Shown piece after piece: positions 33,382-44,711 of a stretch of 64,000 nucleotides of DNA (positions are counted from its first letter, which is position 1; each line of letters starts with the position of its first letter). The notes beneath the pieces are model-generated. The model was not told where the DNA came from. It made no database searches and was given only the letters and a program-made list of their open reading frames with translations. The position numbers were made by a program, and so were the translations under genes. This stretch comes from Buxus sempervirens (taxonomy: Eukaryota > Streptophyta > Magnoliopsida > Buxales > Buxaceae): positions 37,009,942 to 37,073,941 of the forward strand of contig OX387188.1 in NCBI GenBank assembly GCA_947561395.2, given 5' to 3'.

Positions 33382-33721
33382 GATCGATACTAGAAACCAG
33401 AGAAGAAAAGCTCGAAGGAAGAAGAAGACGAAACGAAACAAGGAAACGTCTGCAGGAAGGAGAGCTCGTAATGATTCAAAATATCGAGAAGGGCGGTGAT
33501 AAGACTGCTGTCTTCCCGAAAAAGATGTTGATAGTACGATTGCCTTCCCGAAGAAATCGAAACGGCGGCTCGATATCTTCTCGAAAAAAGCGTTTTTAAG
33601 GGTAAAGATCATACGGATGAATCAAATTGAAAAGATGACTGTGTCGAAAAAGGAGCCGATTCTGACGGCTAGGACAGTTGGCAAAATGGATTCCAAAAAA
33701 GAGTTTAATTCATTAAATGCT

Positions 33722-36700
33722 TTACAAAGAAGTATTTAAAATGGCAGAATATATACGGTCAAAAGACTCTTGGGCAGACCGTCTTTCTTCAACCAAAGTG
33801 GACCGAAGCAGAGAGGAACCTCGAGCCAACTCTATCTCCGATTTCAGCTCGTGGGAGATCTCGATGCACTGACGGGTCTTCTCTTTCAAGGTGTCATCAA
33901 TAGAGTTATGTGTACGAAGAAGTTCCTCCCGTTGATTTACAAGATTAGACCTTCTAGATTGAAACTCAGCAATCTGACGGTCGACCGCCGAAATGTCATC
34001 ATTAATAATATTTATACGGTGGGCCGCATCAGTAAACTGATGATGACAAATCTCGCGCTCATTCCTCAACTGTTGCAAAAGTTGATATCGGCCATCAACA
34101 GAATCGGCCGTATTACTCATTTCATGTAATTTGGCCGAAAGATGGTCAAAGACAACTTTATAAGGGTAGAGGAAAGTAAGTTGAGAGAACACCGATTTGA
34201 CCTCAGGAGATACAGAAGACAGATCCCGAAGTTGTGCAGCCAATGCCATCACACGGGTAAGAGTCTCTTCGGAAATACCAATTATTCCTGGAGAGAGGAG
34301 GCGAATAGTTTCCGATCGGATACTCGTTGGAGATAAGGGCTCAGATGAACCGTCAGATGAGAGAGTAGAACAGACATCGTTCAATATAGTGTCCAATCGG
34401 CCATCACCAGGGAGTGGTCCCGCAGCAAAAGAAGGAATAAGCGATGAACTGGAACTCCCCAAGTCGATAAGCTTTTGCTTCGACCGATTAATATCAACTT
34501 CCGCTGCTGTAACAGGAGAATCAGAAGGAATATCGGCCAAGGCAGAAGGGCCGGAAGGCCCAACAGAAATAGTAGACGTTGCAATCCCAACTACCGGTAA
34601 GGCTGCACTCTGCTCATATCCAGGAGGTAAGTCGGGAGACGGACTTCTTTCTGGAGAAACCTCTCGAATGGATAAATGCTCCTGATCTTCAGGAAGTGCT
34701 AAAGGGGCTGCTGCAGTGACACTACCAGGAGAATCCAATGCGTCGGTAGGAACAGAGAAATTGGCCGAATCAAAAACAGACATGGGATCAACAACCATAT
34801 CCGAAGAAGATTCCATGACATTGGAAGAAAAAGCAGTTGGACCCGAGGAACTCGAAGCCTAGAAGAATGAGGTGTCAGAAAGAAAAATCAAACTAAGAAG
34901 ATGAGCAATAAAGATTCAGTACCTTCCGAGGACGCCGTCGTAGTGGGACATCATCGGGATCCTCATCATCTTCATACGGGACAATCGAGAGAGGACATTC
35001 TGGTGACAACGCATCATCTTCGGCCAATTCCCCGGAAGGGGAAGCATGAGCCTCCAAGGTAAGAAACGGCGTTTCACCGGGTGGCCGTATACCTGAACTA
35101 ATATCTTCTTGGACAGGTTCAGGCAAAAGTGCAAGTGGACTAGCCTCCAAAGCTAGAGGCGGAACTTTACCTAATGACAGAAAAATTGAGTGAACATCAA
35201 GCGGATCAGAAGCAAGAAAGATAAGAATATACCTTCTTGGATAGGTGAAGCCGGAGGCTCAAACAGACCCATCCTTTCCAGATAATAATCGGCCGAATAA
35301 CGGCAGATATTGTTCCACAACGATTTCCACCAAACACGGAAATCACAGCGACAGTCGTAACGACGAGGAAGAAAGGGAAGTCGAAATTCAACGGCAGCAG
35401 CTTTATAAGCATCTTCCATGTCGGCAGCTTCGGCTACAGTGACAGACGGCCGATCAACAGGTTTGGTATTAACTGTGAACAAACCATCTACTTCTAATAA
35501 GGGAATCCTCTGTTCGCATTGAAATTGCCGGCCGACACAATTGGGCAAGTATACTTCATACCCCGGTTTCTTGTTAATTGACTTCACAGCATAATTTAAA
35601 TTTCGAGCCTTTAGAAAACTGGCCCAGATAAGATGCTGCTCATCAGTTATGTCATCCACCATTGAAAGGAAACCGGGAGAATTCGAGGAGACTTCAAAAG
35701 GAGGAGTAGGAAAATAATGAAGATTGAAAAAGAAACGGAAACATTCGGAAAAAGATAGAACAGCTGGAGTGGCAGCCAAACAGGCGTGACCACCAAAATC
35801 AGAAGGCATGTTAGGAGTGATCGGTACTTGAGCATAAAACTGGGATGGAAAATAGTGATAAGCCCAAAATTGGAGGAACCACAATGGCCCCCCAGGATTC
35901 TGAAGGGAGCCATGAACAAACTCTTGAAGTGAACGGTATAAAACCGATAAAAAGTAAGGAGCAAGGGCAACTTCATACTCACCCAGAATTAACTTGACCA
36001 ATGAGTAATACTCTTTGGTAACTGCTTGGGCCTTGGAACAGAATACAAAGTTGCAGAAAAAATAAAGGAGAAAGTAGAAGTGTTCCACCTCATCTGCATA
36101 AGCTGGAGGCCTGAATTTGGCACAGTCCTTGATGTAGGACCGATAAGATGAATGAATTGAAGTCGGTGGAGATTCGCTCTCTGACGGTGGAGGTTCATGC
36201 TCGGACAGCACAATACCTTTTGGCCGAGAAGATCGTGCCTTCTTGAAAGCCCTGTTATTCTTCGTTGAGGGTTGCTTTCTTTTCTTTTCTACTTCTTTCC
36301 CTTTGTCACCCACTTCCATCGGAGGTAAATGCTGGTAATCCTTAAGGTCCGCCATACCGACCCGGATCTCATGACCAGTCGCGAAGAAACCAGTAATAAA
36401 GCAGACATCCATGACAGTAGGAGTCATCATTCCGCAAGGGAAATTGAAGGTATTTGTGTAAGTATTCCAGAATGAACTCATGGCGCAGAGAAGATCGCGA
36501 TTGCAGGGAATAGAATGACACGAAAAGATAATCATATCATAAATACCTGTCTTGCGCCAAACAACGGCAAAACGATCCTTCATGCGGTCAACCCAAGCTT
36601 TCCATTCGGGGTAAGCAGTCGGCCAATTTCGAAAGCGAAGAGGTAGATGGAGATTCTCTGCGTCAGTAAAGAGTAACGGGCCCCTCACTTTCTCAGTCGG

Positions 36701-36802
36701 GGCCTCCAAAGGAGCATTACTGGCACAAATGAAGGGGCCTACAGATATCGAGTTGCCGAAAACTTCGACTGTAGAAGGATAGTGTATGAGAGTGCCCGCC
36801 AT
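33722..36802 (-). CDS. Antisense PMD protein, copy A, 984 aa
   Basis: Three exons on the minus strand, 36802-35233, 35170-34923 and 34858-33722, with introns of 62 and 64 nt (GTATAT...TTAG and GTACTG...CTAG). The joined frame is open throughout. Exon 1 holds the PMD: WKAWVDRMKDRFAVVWRKTG, IFSCHSIPCNRDLLCAMSSF, MMTPTVMDVCFITGFFATGH, then GPLWFLQFWAYHYFPSQFYA. Between the two halves sits a basic insert with KRKQPSTKNNRAFKKARSSR, a likely nuclear localisation signal. Exon 2 is acidic (EDDEDPDDVPLRRRPRK). Exon 3 is Ser/Pro-rich and then a long coiled coil (about the last 160 residues). It shares its plan with copy B and must be an old tandem paralogue. A minus-strand TATA box at 36872-36877 lies about 70 bp upstream. 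Its role in the element is unknown. A silencing-related or anti-silencing function is a guess. Confidence 0.82.
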
Positions 36803-36871
36803 TGAAGACAAAGAGGAAGAAAAGATAAACAGTCAAAAAGAAAGAGTAAAGTAAAATCTCGGCTGTGATAC

Positions 36872-36877
36872 TTTATA
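36872..36877 (-). promoter_or_regulatory. Minus-strand TATA box of antisense PMD copy A
   Basis: Reads TTCTATAAAGTATCAC on the minus strand, 70 bp upstream of the ATG at 36802 and about 150 bp inside the 3' LTR boundary. It implies a promoter for antisense transcription separate from the LTR. Confidence 0.5.
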
Positions 36878-37009
36878 GAAGGCGAAATCCGAAAGGTTTC
36901 ATCATTACGATCGTAGGGAAACGGCGCGATCGTTTCATATCAAACGACGGACAAATTTTGAAAAACCCGAAAATACTTACTCATCACACCGGCCGATGAC
37001 GGCGTCACA

Positions 37010-37026
37010 AGTAAGTAGGGGGGCAA
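37010..37026 (+). other. Putative polypurine tract
   Basis: AAGTAAGTAGGGGGGCAA immediately precedes the 3' LTR. The G run adjacent to the LTR start is the expected site for plus-strand primer, although the tract is not purely purine. Confidence 0.5.
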
Positions 37027-38118
37027 TGTTTACACCCTATATAACCAACGAATAAGAGAAGGACATGTGGTGCCGAGGTGGCTTGGTTAGGCCACGGCCC
37101 GTAGACTTTGAAGGGTTGAGCCGGCCGCGTCAGCACGCATACAGAAGAATGCGGTTCGAGCCACGCAAGCCAATAAGACAAAACCATAAATATCAGAAGA
37201 TCGTGCCATCGGCCGTTCAAGAGTGGAACTATTTTTAGATCATGGCCGGGCGGTTATCACTTTGAAACAGAAAACTGAAGATAAACAACCGCCATGAAGA
37301 TCGTGCGAGAGTAGGAAGTTGAGCAACCGTCAAGGAGCGGCTATAAAAGGCCTCAATTCGAAGAGCTCGAGGACACAATCCACACAACCGCAACCGGTTA
37401 TTATATTATTTTGATCATCCGTGATCCTTTATCCCCTCTAATACAAACGGATAAATTAGGACTTCTCTCACTGCTTCCAGTCGCAGTGACATCTTCGACC
37501 CCTCTTTACTCCGATTAACACCAGAATCCTGCCACCGGAGAGTAAGTTGAGGCCGCCCCTGACTCGCAGTTCTGTCTTTACAGAATCCCGAGCAGCCGGT
37601 CCCGAGACTCGCTCTGTTCACGCCAGGTGACTTGTGTATTTTTGGATAAGCAGCAATCCAAGGTGAACCCCCTGAATCGACTTTGTAAGCAGCCGCCCCC
37701 TTCCTCCTGCGCTTATACCCGATTACGGCTATAAGACCAGGACAGGCCGGTCCTGCGAGCCCTGTCGGTTTTCTTTTGTACTTTTTGTTTCCATTTTGAG
37801 GATTATCTGTTGTCGCTTTCGGCTATTTGGCCGATTTTATAATAAAGGGATTTGTGTGCCGTTAGTTGCTTTTGCTTTCAAACACTTACAAGAACCCGAA
37901 ACGAAGACCGAACCCCTAGTCTTCATACCATCGCCTGACCGATTTTATTACAGGTGACTTGCAGTACGACTGAACCGATCCCGGTTCAGATTCGGAACAG
38001 GTGCCCGGGGTCAGGAATCGACTCGAAAATCATTGTATCAAACGATACTGGCACGCCCGCGTAGAGACACATCATCACCACAGACACGTGTCCACACCGG
38101 CCCATTTTTGGAGCAACA
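37027..38118 (+). repeat. 3' LTR
   Basis: 1,092 bp, with 6 base differences from the 5' LTR in a full hand comparison, all transitions. TATA box and AATAAA lie at offsets identical to the 5' copy (AATAAA at 37841-37846). It is followed at once by the GAAGG duplication. Confidence 0.93.
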
Positions 38119-38123
38119 GAAGG

Positions 38124-38187
38124 ACATTCTAAGCATGTAAAAATTGAAAATACTTAAAGTAGTTCATGCTTTTAATAGTAGTATAGA
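38124..38187 (-). mobile_element. Second Helitron-type 5' terminus (interrupted by the retrotransposon)
   Basis: On the minus strand it starts TCTATACTACTATTAAAAGC at 38187, nearly identical to the Helitron 2 start at 20997, and continues through CTTTAAGTATTTTC and ACATGCTTAGAATGTCCTTC up to the retrotransposon target site. The rest would continue at 21500. A further TCTATC at 38193 makes the exact first base uncertain. Confidence 0.5.
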
Positions 38188-41100
38188 TATAGATAGACAA
38201 GTGAAAACTTTAGAATTCCAGAAAACAAAGCGTAAAACTTGTTTGTGTAAATTACTTTTAGGATCTGTTTGTCTCCATATAAAATATTTTTTGAGTAAAA
38301 TATATCTAGGAAAAGATTTTCATTATTCTTTTTTTTTCTCTACTCTTTTGATGAGCCCAAAAGTAATATCTACGTAATAAAAGAATTTTTTGGTTTTCTA
38401 CCTCGTTTAACCTATATTGCAAGGGTTTGACAGTGATGGTGCTGGCAATGATGACAATGGTGATGGCAGGAAAAAAAATTTATATGGCTTAAAACCAAAA
38501 CGGATTACTAACAACCCAAAACCGACCATAATCGGTTTGGTTTGGTCCAGTTTGTCCATTTTAAGCAAACCATTGCCGTCCCTGCCTGCAAATAGGAAAT
38601 TATTATTTTTTTCTTAGTTTTCAGTAAACAGACAGAGCCCGCCTCCTCAAATATCCAAATCTGATCTGGTTCTCATCCGGATCTTATCATGTTAGCTTGC
38701 TTGTTTCCAGCACCAGTAGGAAGCATGTTTGGTCTTATCTGGGGGGGCCAGAAATGCTCCATTTTGATCCCCTACAAAGATTCAATTTTGAGAGGGAAAG
38801 TGGATACAACAAAGGCCAATTTGTCCTTTCCGCCTGTTAATTGGAGGAAGAGGAAGGCTGAAAAATCAGTTGGGATAGTCAAGACTTGTGTGTTGCTTGT
38901 CTTCATGACATTGGCTCCCCTGAAAGTGCATTGGAGTTGCGAGAGGGACAACTGAACCAATAGTTGGTGAGTCTGTCATAACTCATAACCCATCTACCGA
39001 AAGCACGCCTTGTTTCACGTTAGGTGGTGTCGGAAGCCCCATGTTCCCTGGTTTCCGGTCAATGGCCCTTTCCCATTTCACCTCACCTTGCTACCAAGTA
39101 CCAACAGCTTTATTAGCCCCAACTTTATTTTTCTCAATATGTATGGTTGTGGGGAATTGGAAGTTGAATTTATGTCATTATGACAATGTTTGGTTTCTCT
39201 TTTTTAAATAAATAATTTGAAAACGAAATGCATTTCAAATTGTTTTTGGAAACAAGTGTAAAGAAAACCAGTTTGATAAATTTAATTAATATCAACTAGG
39301 ATTTTAAAAATCAGTGAAAATGGCTTTGTAAGTCAAATGACTATGATTTAAAAAAATTTTATTGTGATAGTAATGGTGGTATTAATGATAATGACATAAA
39401 TGTTGGTGCATCGGCCGTAATGTACTTGGTGGTGGTCGTGGAAGTGATGCTATTAGTGGTGGTGGTGGTGATAGCGACAACACTGGTGGTAGTGACAATA
39501 GTAGTGATGGCAACAGTGATTATGGTTGTGACGATGGTTGTGATAGTGATGATTGTGTCATAGCGATAATGGTGATAGGGGTATATATGGTGACATTGCG
39601 GTGGTGCTGATGGTAGTGTTGTGGTGGTGGAGGTGGTAATGGTGGTGGTTGTAATAGTACTCATAAATGAAGTAATAAGTAATTTGATTTCTCAAACAAA
39701 AATTACAAAAATACCATTAAATTTAGAAAGTCTTCAAAAACTGAATCTTTCACTTTCTAAAAACACGACTGTTTTTTGTATATTTTTTTTCATTTGAAAA
39801 CTTCCTTACCAAACACAATTTTACCAAACACAATTTGCGTGTTAGAAGATTAAAAGAAGGTTGAAGCCTGTGATAAACATAACTGATATCAGCAAAAGAG
39901 AGGAAACTAAAATCAGATATTTCTACAAAGAATTACTTAATTGACATTGCATGTTATATGGATCATGTGACCCCCCCATTGAGCAATTGGATGATTTGAT
40001 CACCCTCTATCTACAAAAATGGCCAGCTTTAAGTTGCTTTCCATGACAATGACATGAAAAAGGAGCTATCTGTAACCCAAGAAAAAGAGAAAAAAAAAGG
40101 GGGACCATTCATTTACTTATCACAAAAAGGAGGTAGTGCAGTAGGTGATCTTGTCCTCATCTGTTGCACCTCTTTTATTTGGGACATTTAAGGACCAATT
40201 AGGTATACACATGGCAACCAATGTGTCATCCTCCAATATGATAGTGGTGCCATTCCATTAATGTTGCTATTTGCATGACTAGTAATAGAACAAATGTTGA
40301 TCCATCCACCATTGCTTTTTGAGGGGTTTACAGTGCAATGATTGATTCTATGCTGGTAGTAGGTTATCCATTTAAATTAAAAAAATGTGATTGAGCCTAG
40401 TTAACCCTCTTTTTGGTCATTTTGATTTAGTTCTCTTTCTATCTACTGGATTTAGAGATTGAAGAGTAAAGTCTGATATCAAAATTTTCTTGGTTGGACT
40501 CCTTGACTTCTCTTGCCTAAAAACTTTTGGAAACGTTTAAAGGGTAACCAATCTCTGTTGGACACATCAAAAGATTAACAAAGTATTGACATATTGATAT
40601 TTTTGAATAAATCATGTCAACTTTAATTTCCCGTTTATTGGTTTGGTGTGGTAAAAAGAGGAATGAAATTGTTTGCCACAAGGTTTGTACGACAAATCCT
40701 GTAGCCTGCGTGAGATGCTTCCGCGTGCAACATCTCACGTCCTCTGTTTTCACATTGAAAAAGCAAAGACTGTGAAACGTTGTTCATCTGACACAAGCAG
40801 CAGGGTCTACAATACATATCTAGGATAGATGATTTCACTCCTTCAAAAGAGATCTGTTATGAGTCCTTCCCTTTTGTCTCAAAAAAAAGGACTATAGAAG
40901 ATTTAAATCAGTCTCATTTCTGGACTCCTTTCATGTAATAATTGTGTTCTTTTCAAGAAAGTCAAAATTGATCATTAGTTTCTAAAATTAGACATGGATT
41001 AGGTTTTTACCAAAGGAACTTTCCCCTTCTTTTTTTACCTTCAATAGTAAGAGCAATGACTTTTAAATTGATATGGATTATGTTTGCCTTAAATGATACC

Positions 41101-42300
41101 TTTAATAATAACAATAATGATTAAAACAAGAACAACTACAATTATCATAATAATTTGGGTGTGAGACACACCTTATCATCATAATGTATAGCTTGTCACT
41201 ATTATATGGATTGAGATTATGATGCACATTATTAGAATAATTTATAGGGTCACATTGCTTTCAAGTACTAATTTGATGGGGATAGAAAACTTTAAAACTT
41301 AAATGGACATCTAAATCAAATTACAAAAATACCCATTTTTGTTTTAGTCATTTAACTTGTAACATAAAGTTATATTTTCTAATTACATGAAAACAAAACA
41401 TTGATAAAAAATAATGGGCTCTCAAGCATAAATAGACACAAATGAGTCTCCCTAAATAACATTATTTAAATAAACGTTGATAATCTCACAAGTTGCAAAT
41501 GCAGGTTAAATAATCTCACAAGTTGCAGTAGCCTTCACAATGATTGAACCTGAGGTACCAATATTTAAAGCTATGACAAAGTTGTGCTTTAAAAATAGTT
41601 ATTATACCAATCTATACTATATATATAATGGGAAGCCAATCTTAGGAGAACATGCCAAAAGCATAATTTTTTCCCCAAAACAACCTTATATTATCCTAAT
41701 TATACTAATATTTTTATGAGGGCAACTTGGTCCTTTTTGTTTTTTATTTTCCAAAAAATATCCTTTAACAATTTTTAAGCCCCTAGATGTACTAAAAAAT
41801 TCCTCATATCTCCTTTTCAATTGCATATATGTAGTACTACAGATGCCCCCTGCTAGTTCTCATCTATCAAGCATTTGTTGCCTTCAAATATTCTCTATTT
41901 TTTTTTGTTTTTGTTTGTCTCTTGTTCAAATTAATGAACCAATAAATAAATAAATATTCCTGAAAAGATTGGGGAGTTGATTTAGGAGTAGTGGGTATTT
42001 TAGTCATTTTATATATGTTATCATTTTTAAAATTCCTTACCCTAGCAAATCATCACTTGGAAATTTATACTCTTTTATCACTATCATATTAACATGTGCA
42101 TAAAGCATTCTGATTTTACATTTGTTTATTAGTATTTTGTTGTCTGGATGAAAAGGTTGTCTCTCTCTCTTGTGGGAACACCTTCCAAAAATATTAAAAG
42201 AGGTGACGCTGTTCCATGAGTCTTTGTCTAGGCATTTTTTCTTTTAATTATTATTTTTTCTTGTAATTATGAAGTATTTTTCCTTGGGACAATATTGTAA
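38188..42300. other. Intergenic region between the retroelement and SPL6
   Basis: No gene supported. It includes a GGT/TGG-type trinucleotide-rich stretch at about 39365-39665, and a Helitron-like 5' motif TCTATACTATATATATAATG at 41611 without a clear 3' end. AT-rich stretches follow. Open frames here lack motifs. Confidence 0.4.
39365..39665. repeat. Imperfect GGT/GAT trinucleotide-rich tract
   Basis: Degenerate GTGGTGGTGATAGTGA-type repeats over about 300 bp. They give Thr/Ile-rich frames on the minus strand. It may be the core of a decayed MITE like that at 9164: GTTTGG-type motifs occur at about 39189 and, inverted, at about 39813, but no clean inverted ends or TSD were found. Confidence 0.5.
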
Positions 42301-43009
42301 ATAACAAGAAAGATATGGATTTGCAGGTAAATACACGCTCTGCGTAAGTATTCGCTCGCAGAGAAAAAGACCGAATAAGAGAAGAAACCAGTACGAAGCT
42401 TTTTCATGGGGCGTGGAAATCGTGTCGAGTCTGTCGACTGCCTCTCAAGCGTGTCGCTGCTTCAAACTTACCCACAGAACCACCAATCCGCTTTCGAAAC
42501 CGGAAAAGGAGACCTCTCGTCTCGTACTCGTTCGACCAGTGCTTTTCTTGTTCTTTAATATCTGCACCTGGCTTGGTTAACACACATTGAGCATTTTTGT
42601 CTCCTTTATTGAGTTCAGTACAAGTGAAAGCGAAGGACATCTGTGTAAGAGATCTGAACATCTTTAGGCACGTTTAGTGCTGTTTTGTTTTTTAATCTGG
42701 GTTTTGGGTATCTGTAAATGGGGTTTCGTTTACTGTTGATGGTTATTGTTATCGTACGTTGAAAATTCCATCTACTTCTCGGCTTCAGAGACTGAATTTT
42801 CGTTTCTTTCCCTTTGAAATTGAGATGGGTTTTTGTAGCTTGAATGTTGTCTGTTGCTTGGCATATCCCCTCGGGAAGTTACTATGTCTGTGAAGGTTAA
42901 CGACCTCTCCGTTTTGTTCTTGTCTTGCTGGAGGCGCAGAAGAGAAATGGTTTCGTCCCTGAATTGTGTTTTTATGTAATCTCTGTTGGCTTTGATTTTG
43001 TCGTGTGTA
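42301..43009 (+). promoter_or_regulatory. Promoter / 5' UTR region of SPL6
   Basis: No TATA box was clearly identified. The segment from about 42400 is less AT-rich and leader-like. A GGATTTGCAGGTAAAT at about 42318 could be a splice junction of a leader, which is untested. Confidence 0.3.
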
Positions 43010-44667
43010 ATGGAGTCATGGAAATATGCTTCTGACGGGAAGGGTTTTGTGTTATCAGACGAATTGGGTTCAACTCCTAATGCTGTTGCAAGAAGCAAAA
43101 AAATGCTTATGGGTCTGGACTTGAAAGTCCCCAGTAATTATGAAAATAACATGCCAATCTCCGGTCGACGGGCCATGGAGAATCAGGGATTTATGGAATT
43201 GGGTTTCTCGGGGATGGCTCAGAAACCACTTCCTGACAGCCCAACTAGGGGGCTTTTGGGTGGAAAAATTGGCACTGGAAGAGTGAATTCTTCGTCTTGT
43301 ATGATTACTCCAAGCGCATTTGTTGAAGGAAATCCAAGTTCAATGAGTCAGGATTTGCCACTCATCGACTTAAAGCTGGGGAGTTTGGCTGATCACAGAG
43401 ATCCCCAGAATGGCAAATCCACTTTGTTGATGCCCAGGTCATCTTCAGTGGTGTCACACGCACCATCAAAAAGAGCCCGCTCAACAATTTTGAATCCTCA
43501 GACTCCCTTATGCCAGGTTCATGGTTGTAATTTGGACCTCAGCTCTTCAAAGGACTACCATAAAAGGCATAAAGTTTGTGATGTTCATTCAAAGACTCCC
43601 AAAGTTATCGTTAATGGCATTGAACAGAGGTTTTGTCAGCAGTGTAGTAGGTTAGTTTGTTTATTGTGGTGTTCATTGAATTAATTATGAGTTTCTTTAC
43701 ATGGTAGTTGTCTTGGGGATTGTATCCTTAATATTAAATTATTATGTCCAAGAAGAAGAAAGTTATTTGCCAGCATTTTGGTTTGTTTTTTGTTTTCATT
43801 AGATTTTTTCAGGATTGACTCTTGTTTTAAGGAAAAGTTAACCTTCTATCTCTAAAATTAATTGCTGTTTGATTTCTTAGCAAATGAGGTTTCACAATAC
43901 ACATGATAATAATATGTTCATTATTAAACCAAGCCTTATTAAATCCATATGGAGGCCTTTACTTCATGTTGGATGATATCAATAGAACTTTGGGCTCTGA
44001 ATTTGGAACTTTCTTCAGTTGAATCATTATTGTTTTCAGATAAAAATAGTCATTTTACGTTTTTTTCAACCTATTTCATTTTTAATCTTCAGTTTTATTT
44101 TAAGATAAAGTCTAAATTATCTGTGTTCTGTTCATTAAAGGTTGTTGACACTGAATTTAACCAATACCATTCCATGTTGTGTGGATTATAGTTATTGACA
44201 CTTCACATTCTGACTTTAGGTTATGTTTTTGCCCACCATTGTTTAGTTCAGTTAAGGCAGCTTCATTCTATGGTGTTATAATGCTTATTAGCTTTGGTTC
44301 CCAGGTTTCATTTGCTGGCTGAGTTTGATAATGGTAAGCGCAGTTGTCGTAAACGCCTTGCAGGCCACAATGAGCGTCGCAGGAAGCCTAAGCTAGATAA
44401 TCATTCTGGTAAGCTTTTCAGCATGTGGTGCTAGAATCTGTACTTGATTTTTCATATAAGTACTAGAATCACCTAAAAATGTATTTGGTCTATCACATTA
44501 AATAATTTAATTGCAGAAAATTGTGGTCGTTCTATGGTATTGCTTTTCTATTAAATTTTCAGCTCTTCGAGGATGTCCTTATTGGTCAAGTGAAACAAAA
44601 CTAGACATTCCAGAAGAACATGCATTGATAACTGGCTTAAATATTAATTTGATGATCCAGTTGTTGG

Positions 44668-44711
<44 letters not shown>

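Larger units (their letters stand above)
21506..38118 (+). mobile_element. Complete Tat-lineage Ty3/Gypsy LTR retrotransposon (16.6 kb)
   Basis: Bounded by GAAGG duplications (21501-21505 and 38119-38123) and two LTRs of exactly 1,092 bp starting TGTTTACA and ending AGCAACA. Order: 5' LTR, candidate primer site, gag-protease, RT/RNaseH/aRNaseH/integrase, a small plus-strand transcription unit, two minus-strand PMD genes, a G-rich tract, 3' LTR. Two RNase H domains and no chromodomain place it in the Tat group of Gypsy elements. By hand count the LTRs differ at 6 positions, all transitions (about 0.55%), so the insertion is recent. Every long frame is open, so the copy may be autonomous. Its large size comes mostly from the antisense cassette. 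Confidence 0.93.

Noticed and set aside
33382..33612. N-terminal extension of antisense PMD copy B from ATG 33612
   Set aside because: The extra 77 residues are not PMD-like, and copy A starts right before its homologous region. The ATG at 33381 is preferred.
40517..40838. Two overlapping minus-strand frames of 67-78 aa
   Set aside because: No motif, unusual composition for plant proteins, and no splice partners.
41611..41864. A complete 254-bp Helitron from TCTATACT to CTAG
   Set aside because: The only hairpin before the CTAG is a 5-bp stem (GTAGTACTAC) and the distance to the end is unusual. The evidence is too weak to call the element.
42772..43098. Minus-strand 108-aa frame over the SPL6 start
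   Set aside because: Shadow of the SPL6 leader and exon 1 with no independent motif.
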